This document shows, piece after piece, positions 40,831 through 46,773 of a stretch of DNA of 46,773 bases. The position numbers and the translations under genes are program-made. The notes below the pieces were generated by a model. That model did not search any database and was not told the origin of the DNA. It saw only the letters and a list, made by a program, of their open reading frames with translations. The stretch is from an uncultured Acidobacteriota bacterium. Lineage in GTDB: Bacteria; Acidobacteriota; Vicinamibacteria; Vicinamibacterales; UBA2999. Every line of letters starts with the position of its first letter. Positions within the stretch are counted from its first letter, which is position 1. The DNA lies in contig CADEFD010000002.1 of assembly GCA_902826515.1 (NCBI GenBank), positions 14,203 through 60,975 of the forward strand, read 5' to 3'.

Positions 40831-41328
40831 TCAGCGCGGCAGCGCGTTCCACTCGGCTTCGGTGATGGCCTCGAGCTGACGCTCCATCACCATCTGCCAT
40901 CCGGTACCGGTCTTGACGAGGAGCGCTTCGAATCGCACGTAGCCCGGCGTGCTCACGCCCGCTTTGTCGATGGTGCCGTAGCGGAACGCGCCGGCTTCAA
41001 AAGCGGTCGTGGCGTCGTCCTGGCGCATCGTGAATCGAAACTCGACGTAGGCGCGGTCGCCGTTCGCCCTGGCGGTGACCATGTCGCGTCCCCAGCGCAC
41101 GAGGGCGTCGGCGATGGGCGTGGTCCCCTTCTGCGACACGAGCACCGCGGCGGGATGGTACACGCGGCCCATGGCGACGATGTCGTGATCGACGACCGAC
41201 TTCGCGACCGCCTGCCACACCTGGCGGTCGATGTCGGCCGAAGACTGGGCCGCGGCGGTGGACGGCAACGCCGCAGCGGCGAGAGCGAGGACGAGGGACA
41301 CGGAACGGAGGGAGAACGCGATCATCAT
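40831..41328 (-). CDS. Exported NTF2-like (SnoaL/DUF4440-type) protein
   Basis: A 165-residue exported protein with a signal peptide (cleavage near STAAAQS). The mature part has the NTF2 pattern: an opening helix (VVDHDIVAMGRVYHPAAVLVSQ), the curved strand (AYVEFRFTMRQDDATTAFEAG), and VRFEALLVKTGTGWQMVMER. It is likely a small hydrophobic-cavity protein in the periplasm. The start at 41328 has a GAGG box 5 bases upstream; a GTG 6 bases earlier and an ATG 3 bases later are alternatives. It is the second of two tandem NTF2-like genes. Confidence 0.75.
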   Translation of the reverse strand: MMIAFSLRSVSLVLALAAAALPSTAAAQSSADIDRQVWQAVAKSVVDHDIVAMGRVYHPAAVLVSQKGTTPIADALVRWGRDMVTARANGDRAYVEFRFTMRQDDATTAFEAGAFRYGTIDKAGVSTPGYVRFEALLVKTGTGWQMVMERQLEAITEAEWNALPR

Positions 41329-41349
41329 GAGCACCTCGTGGCGTGCGGG

Positions 41350-41799
41350 CTACTGCACCGCCGTGTAGTGGCCGTGTATACAGAGCCAGCGGCCGCCCTC
41401 GCGCACGAAGATGCGCGTCGACTTACCGCGCGACGTGAAACGTTTGCCCTCGATCGTGCCGGCGTCGGTCCAGTAGTAGGTCACCCAGGCGGTGTCGCCG
41501 CGCACGGTGACGACCGGCTGATGCATGTCGGTGTGCACGCCGCTCGCGCGCTGCAGGTAGGCACGGTAGTTGCGCACCTCGGCGTCCTTGCCCTCGGTGA
41601 TGTAGGTGTCGTTCTCGCCGAAGGAGGTGAAGTCGGGATGGACGTAGGTCGCATACCGGTCGACGTCGCCCTTTTCGATCGCGTCCCACATCGCCACCAT
41701 CGCCGCCTTGATCTCGGCGACGTCTGCCGTGGTCGACGGCTGCGCCGTCGCACCGGCCGGCAGCATCGCCATGAACGCACACATCAACAGGCTTCGCAT
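41350..41799 (-). CDS. Exported NTF2-like (DUF4440-type) protein
   Basis: A 149-residue exported protein with signal peptide (cleavage near ATAQP). The core of the NTF2 fold is clear: AAMVAMWDAIEKGDVDRYATYVHPDFTSF, then NYRAYLQRASGVHTDMHQP, DTAWVTYYWTDAG and RIFVREGGRWLCIHGHYTAV. The Asp-Tyr-x-x-x-x-His-Pro-Asp start is typical of the ketosteroid isomerase-like group. The gene lies 21 bases before the related gene at 40831-41328, in the same direction. The pair may have arisen by duplication, although the sequences have diverged strongly. Substrates are unknown. Confidence 0.8.
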   Translation of the reverse strand: MRSLLMCAFMAMLPAGATAQPSTTADVAEIKAAMVAMWDAIEKGDVDRYATYVHPDFTSFGENDTYITEGKDAEVRNYRAYLQRASGVHTDMHQPVVTVRGDTAWVTYYWTDAGTIEGKRFTSRGKSTRIFVREGGRWLCIHGHYTAVQ

Positions 41800-41843
41800 C
41801 GCTGTTCCCCCGGCGGCCGCGCAGCCGCGTGTGGCCGCCATGA

Positions 41844-41849
41844 TACCCT
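41844..41849 (+). promoter_or_regulatory. Probable -10 box (TACCCT) of a leaderless transcript
   Basis: TACCCT 6 bases before the GTG at 41856, with no ribosome binding site between. It would drive the Kelch, M24 and selenoprotein operon. Confidence 0.45.
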
Positions 41850-41855
41850 CGCGCG

Positions 41856-42989
41856 GTGCCGCGATACCTGACGACCGCCGCATGTGGCGCGCTCGTGACG
41901 CTGACCGCCGCGTGCGGATCGCCGGTGCCGCCGGCGGGTGGCGGTGCAAGCCCGCTGACTGACGCGCCGTCCCACGTGTGGGCCGTGACTGACGGGCCCG
42001 ACCTGCCGCGCGCGGTCGGCAACAACGCCGTCGCAGCAGCGACGCTGCACGGGCGTCCGTGGCTCTTCACCTTCCTGGGCCTCGAGCCGGGCAAGGACCA
42101 CCGCGCCATCACGACGCAGGCGTTCGCGCTCGATGTCGAGCGCGGACACTGGGAGACGTTGCCGGCCGTCCCGGGGCGTGTGGGCCGGCTCGCCGCCACT
42201 GCTCAGGCGGTCGGTGACCGTGTCTACGTGTTCGGCGGCTACGAGGTGGCGGCCGACGGCAGGGAGACCACGAGTCCCGCCACGGATATCTACGTCGTCA
42301 GTGAGCGGCGCTACATGCGCGGCGCGGACCAGCCGGTGCCCCTCGACGACGCCGTCTCGGGGGTGTGGCGCAACCGCCTGATCTACCTGGTCAGCGGCTG
42401 GTCGACGGATCGGACCGTGTCGACGGTGCAGGCTTACGATGCGGCAGCGGATCGCTGGGTGGCGGCGACGCCCATCCCCGGCACGCCGGTCTTCGGACAT
42501 GCCGGCGGGCTCATCGACGACACCATCGTCTATTGCGGCGGCGCGCGGATGCTCGATGCCGGCACCCCCAAGTACGGGATCAGCCACGAGTGCTTCCGCG
42601 GTGACATCAATCCCAGCGACCCCGCATCGATCGCATGGCGTGCCATCGCCACGCATCCAGGCGCACCACGTTACCGTGCCGCCGCCGGACCGGTGCGCAC
42701 GCCCGACACGACGGGCATCATGTTCGTGGGCGGCACGGCCAACCCCTACAACTACAACGGCATCGGTTACGACGGCCGGCCGGCCGAACCAGAGGCCGCC
42801 ACCTGGATGTACGACGTGAGGCGCGACACCTGGGTGGCGGGTCCCGGCCTCGATCTCCCGACCATGGACCACCGCGCGCTCGTGCACGCCGCCGATGCGT
42901 GGTGGGTCGTGGGCGGCTTCACGGGCCGACAGGCCGTGACCACGCACGTGACGCGTCTCTCGACCTCGACGCCCTCCCCACACCGATGA
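41856..42989 (+). CDS. Kelch-repeat lipoprotein
   Basis: A 377-residue protein with a lipobox (Leu-Thr-Ala-Ala-Cys) after a short hydrophobic stretch, so it is probably anchored in a membrane facing the periplasm or outside. The repeats typical of a Kelch beta-propeller are visible: AATAQAVGDRVYVFGGYE, RNRLIYLVSGWSTD, VQAYDAAADRWV, and ATWMYDVRRDTWVAGPG with Gly-Gly and Trp at the right spacing. Kelch propellers serve as protein-binding or enzyme modules. It uses a GTG start and is followed by the M24 peptidase with an ATGA overlap. A binding partner for the peptidase is conceivable. Confidence 0.82.
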   Translation: MPRYLTTAACGALVTLTAACGSPVPPAGGGASPLTDAPSHVWAVTDGPDLPRAVGNNAVAAATLHGRPWLFTFLGLEPGKDHRAITTQAFALDVERGHWETLPAVPGRVGRLAATAQAVGDRVYVFGGYEVAADGRETTSPATDIYVVSERRYMRGADQPVPLDDAVSGVWRNRLIYLVSGWSTDRTVSTVQAYDAAADRWVAATPIPGTPVFGHAGGLIDDTIVYCGGARMLDAGTPKYGISHECFRGDINPSDPASIAWRAIATHPGAPRYRAAAGPVRTPDTTGIMFVGGTANPYNYNGIGYDGRPAEPEAATWMYDVRRDTWVAGPGLDLPTMDHRALVHAADAWWVVGGFTGRQAVTTHVTRLSTSTPSPHR

Positions 42990-44368
42990 CGACTACCACA
43001 GGCCGGCGCCTCCTCCTGAGCGCACTCGTTGCCGTCGCGATCGCGCCCCTGGCCGCGCAGTCCACGCCCGAGCAGCGGTACTTCGAATGGACGGACCTGC
43101 CGTTTCCGGCCTCCGAGTACGCAGCCCGGCGTGGCGCCCTGTCGAGCGCGCTGCGGGCGAGCGGCGGCGGGGTGTTCCTGTCGCCGGCGGCCAGCGGCGT
43201 CTCGGAGGGGTTCACCTTCCGGCAACTCGATACCTTCTGGTATCTCACCGGACTCGAGTTCCCCGACGCCGTGGCGGCCCTCGACGCTGACCGCGGCCTC
43301 ACCATCATCTACGCGCCCCCCCGCGACCCCCGCTTCGAGAATCCCTCGCGGCGCAACGACTTTCCGGGGCGGCCGCTCCAGGCGGATCCGGGCATCGGCG
43401 CGCGTGCCGGGCTGTCGGACATCCGCCCCCTCGCACAACTCGGCGCGGACCTCGCCGCCTTGGTCGCGGAAGGCCGCCTGTTGCGTGTGGACCCGGGATC
43501 ACCGGCGGCCGTGACGAGGTCCGCCGATGACCAACCACAACCCGCCGCCCCGCTGGCTCACTTTGGCGCCTGGATTCTGCGCCAGCACCCGGCGGCACGA
43601 GTGCAATCGGCGTATCGGGACGTAGCGCTCACGCGCATGATCAAGTCGCCGGCCGAAATTGCCCTCATGCGGCGCGCGGCGCGGCTCGGCGTCGACGGCA
43701 TCGCCCACGCGGCGCGCTTCGTCAGGGACGGCATCGACGAACGCGGGCTCGAAGCCGAACTGGAGGCGTTCTACAAGCGCGGCGGCGCCGCGAAACTCCC
43801 CTTTGCCTCGATCATCAAGTCGGGCCCGAACGCCCTCTGGCCGTGGCGAATCCTGGCGACGCACAACGACCGCCGCAATCGCACGATGAAGAACGGCGAG
43901 CTGGTGGTCTTCGACGTCGGGTGCGAACTGTACGGCTACGTCAGCGACACGGGACGCACGTTCCCCGTGTCGGGGCGCTTCACGGGCGACCAGCGCGCGG
44001 TGCTGGAGATGGAGGTGCGCGTATCAGACGCCATCATCGCCGCGATGCGCCCGGGCGTGACCCTTGGTGACGTCCAGCGCGTGGCCGAACGGGCGATTCC
44101 AGAGGAGGCCCGGCCGTTCATGCAGACAGGCTCGTTCTTCGGCCACCATCTCGGACTCTCATCGGGCGACCCGTCGGTTGACGACGTGCCGCTGGCACCC
44201 GGCATGGTCATCACGGTCGAGCCGTGGTACTACGACCACACACGTGGAATCAGCGTGTTCACCGAAGACGTCGTTCTCATCACTGCTGACGGGCGCGAGA
44301 ACCTCACCGCCCACGTCGCCCGCACGCCTTCAGGCCTTGAAGCCCTGATGCGCGGCGCGCGGCGGTGA
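42986..44368 (+). CDS. Exported M24B peptidase (Xaa-Pro aminopeptidase), canonical site
   Basis: A 460-residue exported protein with signal peptide (cleavage near PLAAQS), an aminopeptidase P N-terminal domain (about residues 35-190, with FTFRQLDTFWYLTGLEF) and a complete catalytic site. The metal ligands are Asp in VFDVGCELYGYVSDTGRTF (two Asp), His in GHHLGLSSG, Glu in ITVEPWYYD and Glu in FTEDVVLI. It is a paralogue of the gene at 19278-20717, which has an Asp in place of the first Glu. It overlaps the Kelch gene by four bases and the AhpD-like gene's open frame by four bases, so the three are one operon. The substrate is probably proline-containing peptides. Confidence 0.9.
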   Translation: MTTTTGRRLLLSALVAVAIAPLAAQSTPEQRYFEWTDLPFPASEYAARRGALSSALRASGGGVFLSPAASGVSEGFTFRQLDTFWYLTGLEFPDAVAALDADRGLTIIYAPPRDPRFENPSRRNDFPGRPLQADPGIGARAGLSDIRPLAQLGADLAALVAEGRLLRVDPGSPAAVTRSADDQPQPAAPLAHFGAWILRQHPAARVQSAYRDVALTRMIKSPAEIALMRRAARLGVDGIAHAARFVRDGIDERGLEAELEAFYKRGGAAKLPFASIIKSGPNALWPWRILATHNDRRNRTMKNGELVVFDVGCELYGYVSDTGRTFPVSGRFTGDQRAVLEMEVRVSDAIIAAMRPGVTLGDVQRVAERAIPEEARPFMQTGSFFGHHLGLSSGDPSVDDVPLAPGMVITVEPWYYDHTRGISVFTEDVVLITADGRENLTAHVARTPSGLEALMRGARR

Positions 44369-44385
44369 CAGACCGCGAGGCCATC

Positions 44386-44919
44386 ATGGCGTTCATCCGC
44401 TACATCCCCGCCGACACACTCGCCGAAACGGATCGTGTCGCCGACTCCGACAACATCATCCAGGTGCATGCCGTGCATCCCGCAGTGATGCGCCAGCACT
44501 GGGAGCTGTACAAACAGGTGATGCATCGCGCCGGGCCGCTCAGCCGCCGCGAGCGTGAGCTCATCGGCGTCCGCGTCTCGGCACTGAATGGCTGCCACTA
44601 TTGAGTGCACCATCACGGAGCGGGTCTCCGTGTGATCCTGTCGACAGCGGGCCTCGCCGCCGGCGCGCAGGACGCCGTCGTGGCGGGACTGCAGACGTCG
44701 CCGCGTTCGGCGCCCGGACTCTCGCCGCGGGAGGACGCACTGCTCGACTACGCCGAGGTATTGACCCTGACACCGGCAGCGGTCCAGGCGCATCACATCC
44801 AGCGGCTTCGCGACCAGGGACTCGACGACCGGGCCATCCACGACACCTGCGCCGTCGTGGCGTATTTCGCCTTCGTGAATCGCATCGCCGACGGCCTGGG
44901 CGTGGAGCTCGAGAGCTGA
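44386..44919 (+). CDS. AhpD-like (CMD-fold) protein, probable selenoprotein with in-frame TGA
   Basis: A 177-residue peroxidase-related protein in the carboxymuconolactone-decarboxylase/AhpD superfamily, interrupted by one in-frame TGA at 44602-44604. The motif before it is GVRVSALNGCHY and the frame continues as VHHHGAGLR, so the active site reads Cys-His-Tyr-TGA-Val-His-His-His. In Cys relatives the fourth position is Cys, the peroxidatic residue, so Sec at residue 73 (Cys at 70) is the simplest reading. The downstream part keeps family features (LSPREDALLDYAEVLTLTP, ALVAYF-type helix, FVNRIADGLGVELE). A SECIS-like hairpin follows. The start at 44386 follows a GAGG box; a GTG at 44365 overlaps the M24 stop. 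No selA/B/C/D is in the window. Confidence 0.85.
44614..44632 (+). promoter_or_regulatory. Candidate bacterial SECIS hairpin
   Basis: CACGGAG (44614-44620) pairs perfectly with CTCCGTG (44626-44632), a 7-pair stem closing a 5-base loop CGGGT at 44621-44625. The loop starts 17 bases after the TGA and has a G at its second position. Bacterial SECIS elements have the apical loop about 16-37 bases after the UGA, with a G among the first two loop bases, so the fit is good. An AT/AT pair with a 2-base bulge could extend the stem. Confidence 0.75.
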
Positions 44920-44989
44920 GGGACGCGCGGGCAGGTGGCGGGGCGGGAACTTCGGCAGCCGTGACGTTGTTCAGGCAGGAATGACCCGC

Positions 44990-46474
44990 ATGCGAATTGC
45001 ACTCGTGGTGCTGCTGGCCGGCGCCGCGGCTCTGGCACAGCCGGGCGTCCCGCCCATCGACGTGTTCCTCGCCGCCGGTTCCCTGGACGAACGCCAGTCG
45101 CGCGCCGCCCTCGACGCGATCGCCCCTGTGTGGCGCGACGACTACGCGGCGATGATCATCGACCTCGCGCGGCTGTTGCGCCCGTCGGCAGCCGCCCCGG
45201 ACGACCCCTCCACGGCGGAGTTCGCGGGCGGCGGTGATCCCGGCGACGACAGTGGCGGCGGCAGTCTGCGGCGCGACGACATGGGCGGCGCGGTACGGCG
45301 GCGTCCGTCACAGGAAGGGCTGACCCGCGCGCGGCTCATCCAGTTCCTCGAACGTCGCACCGGAAAGCAGTTCGATCCGCAACTGCGCGAATGGCGCCGC
45401 TGGGTCTGGTCGCGCCCCTATCAGCCGCACCCCGACTACGCGCGCTTCAAGAGCCTGCTCTACAGCCGCATCGACCGGCGCATGGCGCGTTTCTTCCAGC
45501 CGGGCGCCAGGGCGCTCATCCGGCTCGACGAAGTGGACTGGGGCGGCGTCACCGTCAACGGCATTCCGCCGCTCTACTATCCGAAGGTCGTGCCCGCGGG
45601 CGACGCCCGCTATCTGCGTGACAACCACGTCGTCTTCGGCCTGGTCGTGAACGGCGAGGCACGCGCGTACCCGAAACGTATCCTGGCCTGGCACGAGATG
45701 GCGCGCGACAAGGTGGGCGGCGTGGAACTGCACGTCGTCTACTGCACCCTGTGCGGCACGGTCATCCCTTACGAGAGCGTGGCCGCCGGACGCACGTGGC
45801 GGCTCGGCACGAGCGGCCTGCTGTACCGCTCGAACAAGCTCATGTTCGACGAAGAAACCGGCAGCCTGTGGTCCACACTCGAAGGCCGGCCGGTCATCGG
45901 CGAACTGGTCGATCGCGGCATCGAGCTGCGGTCGCGGCCCGTCGTCACGACCACCTGGGGTGAGTGGAAGGCGCTGCATCCGAACACCACCGTGCTGTCG
46001 CTCGACACCGGCCACGAGCGCGACTACACCGAAGGTGCGGCCTACCGCGACTACTTCGCCGACGACACGCTGTACTTCCAGGTGCCCGGGGACGACAAGC
46101 GGCTGAAGAACAAGGCGGAAGTGCTCACGTTCAAGGTGCGTGCGCCGGACGGCGTCACCGTGCCGGTCGCCATCGCGCAGGCGCGGCTCACGCGCCAGCC
46201 GGTGTATCCCTTCGAGACAGCCGGCCGCCGCTTCCTCATCGTCACCAGCCGACGCGGCGCCAACCGGGTGTATGCCCTCGGCAGCAGCGACGTGGCGTTT
46301 CAGGCGGCCACGCCCCCCGCCGACGTCGTGCGGGACGGCAGCGGCCGGGAATGGCGCGTGACGGAAGACGGGCTTGTCGGGCCAGACGGCACGACGCTGC
46401 CGCGCACGAGCGCCCAGCGGGCGTTCTGGTTTGGCTGGCGGGCGCAGTATCCGGAGACGCTCCTTGTCCAGTAG
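44990..46474 (+). CDS. Exported DUF3179 protein
   Basis: A 494-residue exported protein with a signal peptide (hydrophobic core IALVVLLAGAAALA). The N-terminal 110 residues include an acidic, Gly-rich low-complexity stretch (GGGDPGDDSGGGS). The DUF3179 domain follows (about 180-350), with its typical parts: FGLVVNGEARAYPKRIL, VYCTLCGTVIPYES with two Cys, GLLYRSNKLMFDEETGSLWS and GRPVIGEL. The conserved Cys pair suggests a redox or metal site, but function is unknown. The start at 44990 was preferred: AGGA stands 9 bases upstream. An ATG at 44981 is possible. Confidence 0.85.
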   Translation: MRIALVVLLAGAAALAQPGVPPIDVFLAAGSLDERQSRAALDAIAPVWRDDYAAMIIDLARLLRPSAAAPDDPSTAEFAGGGDPGDDSGGGSLRRDDMGGAVRRRPSQEGLTRARLIQFLERRTGKQFDPQLREWRRWVWSRPYQPHPDYARFKSLLYSRIDRRMARFFQPGARALIRLDEVDWGGVTVNGIPPLYYPKVVPAGDARYLRDNHVVFGLVVNGEARAYPKRILAWHEMARDKVGGVELHVVYCTLCGTVIPYESVAAGRTWRLGTSGLLYRSNKLMFDEETGSLWSTLEGRPVIGELVDRGIELRSRPVVTTTWGEWKALHPNTTVLSLDTGHERDYTEGAAYRDYFADDTLYFQVPGDDKRLKNKAEVLTFKVRAPDGVTVPVAIAQARLTRQPVYPFETAGRRFLIVTSRRGANRVYALGSSDVAFQAATPPADVVRDGSGREWRVTEDGLVGPDGTTLPRTSAQRAFWFGWRAQYPETLLVQ

Positions 46475-46504
46475 CCGCGGCACGGCGGGACAGACGAGGC
46501 GCGC

Positions 46505-46773
46505 ATGCTGACCGACACGCTCTGCACAGAGTGCGGGCTCTGCTGCGACGGCACCCTCTTCGGCGATGTCGAGCTCGCCGGACGACGCGAAGCGATCAGG
46601 CTCGAAGCACTCGGCCTCGACGTAGACAGCGACGACGCCGACGTGGAGCTGCTCGCCCTGCCGTGCGCGGGCCTGCGCGGCACGCGCTGCGGCGTCTATA
46701 CCCATCGCCCGCAGTGCTGCCGCACCTTCGAATGCCGGCTGCTGCAGCAGGCACAGCGCGGCGAGGTGACCGC
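46505..46773 (+). CDS. Cysteine-cluster (YkgJ-like) protein, 5' part
   Basis: The first 89 residues of a protein that runs off the window. It opens with DTLCTECGLCCDG, a Cys-x2-Cys-x2-Cys-Cys cluster, followed later by LPCAGLRGTRCGVY and RPQCCRTFECRLL. This pattern is that of YkgJ-type zinc/iron-chelating Cys-cluster proteins, eight or more Cys in conserved spacing. Function is unproven; binding of metal is likely. It follows the DUF3179 gene by 30 bases and may be in the same transcript. Confidence 0.75.
   Translation, partial: MLTDTLCTECGLCCDGTLFGDVELAGRREAIRLEALGLDVDSDDADVELLALPCAGLRGTRCGVYTHRPQCCRTFECRLLQQAQRGEVT

Noticed and set aside
44365-44385. GTG at 44365 as the start of the AhpD-like gene
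   Set aside because: It overlaps the M24 stop but has no ribosome binding site. ATG at 44386 has GAGG 5 bases upstream and gives the usual family N terminus.
44602-44604. TGA as a simple nonsense mutation (pseudogene) or sequencing error
   Set aside because: The codon falls exactly at the CxxC position used by Sec in this superfamily, downstream coding is intact, and a SECIS-like hairpin follows. Pseudogene status remains the main alternative.

Overview
The window is a bacterial chromosome fragment. It has very high GC (roughly 70 % by eye), almost no intergenic DNA (no gap above about 160 bases), and many start/stop overlaps of the ATGA, GTGA and TGATG type. The gene content suggests Acidobacteriota, most likely a Vicinamibacteria-type soil lineage: a membrane Ser/Thr kinase paired with an ECF sigma factor, ECF42 with a YCII protein, DUF6644, DUF6152, exported NTF2-like proteins, and many signal-peptide hydrolases. 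This taxonomic call is an inference, because the window has no rRNA or other marker gene. I see no tRNA, rRNA, CRISPR array, insertion sequence, phage gene or attachment site.

Layout. 1-1678: end of peptidase T and a TPM/YgcG membrane protein. 1689-5448: a cluster of small exported or membrane proteins (cupredoxin-like protein, CxxCH cytochrome, two DUF6644 membrane proteins, DUF6152, an uncharacterised exported protein). 5602-12010: a signalling block on the minus strand, read as ECF sigma factor, Ser/Thr kinase, two tandem paralogues of an unknown family, histidine kinase, exported lipoprotein. 12110-20717: mixed metabolism (NTF2-like protein, spermidine-synthase-like protein, creatininase-like protein, M1 peptidase, exported PLP lyase, serine hydrolase, M24 peptidase). 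20858-25836: HEAT-repeat protein, ECF42 sigma with its YCII partner, DoxX-like protein, flavin monooxygenase, YHS protein. 25846-32795: large exported hydrolase, exported methyltransferase, YbaK, then a tightly overlapping operon of methyltransferase, FolB, a pteridine-reductase-like SDR, a phospholipase-D-like protein and a CYTH-like protein. 34127-38513: a divergent redox locus, with a Rieske-flavodoxin fusion on one side and a heme-membrane/Rieske/Cys-rich fusion plus two very small membrane proteins on the other. 38585-41799: histidine kinase, DUF547 protein, two exported NTF2-like proteins. 41856-44919: an operon of Kelch lipoprotein, M24 peptidase and an AhpD-like protein. The window ends with a DUF3179 protein and the start of a Cys-cluster (YkgJ-like) protein.

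The most important observation is at 44386-44919. The AhpD-like active-site motif CxxC reads Cys-His-Tyr-TGA. The frame stays open and conserved after the TGA, and a hairpin shaped like a bacterial SECIS element starts 9 bases downstream. This is best read as a selenoprotein with Sec in place of the peroxidatic cysteine. Simple gene calling would report two broken halves.

Second-tier signals are: the divergent Rieske redox locus, whose large protein has seven membrane segments, a Rieske domain and a Cys/His-rich domain on opposite sides of the membrane; the unknown tandem paralogue family inside the sigma/kinase block; and a repeated promoter arrangement (a TANNNT box 5 to 9 bases before the start codon) that implies frequent leaderless transcripts.
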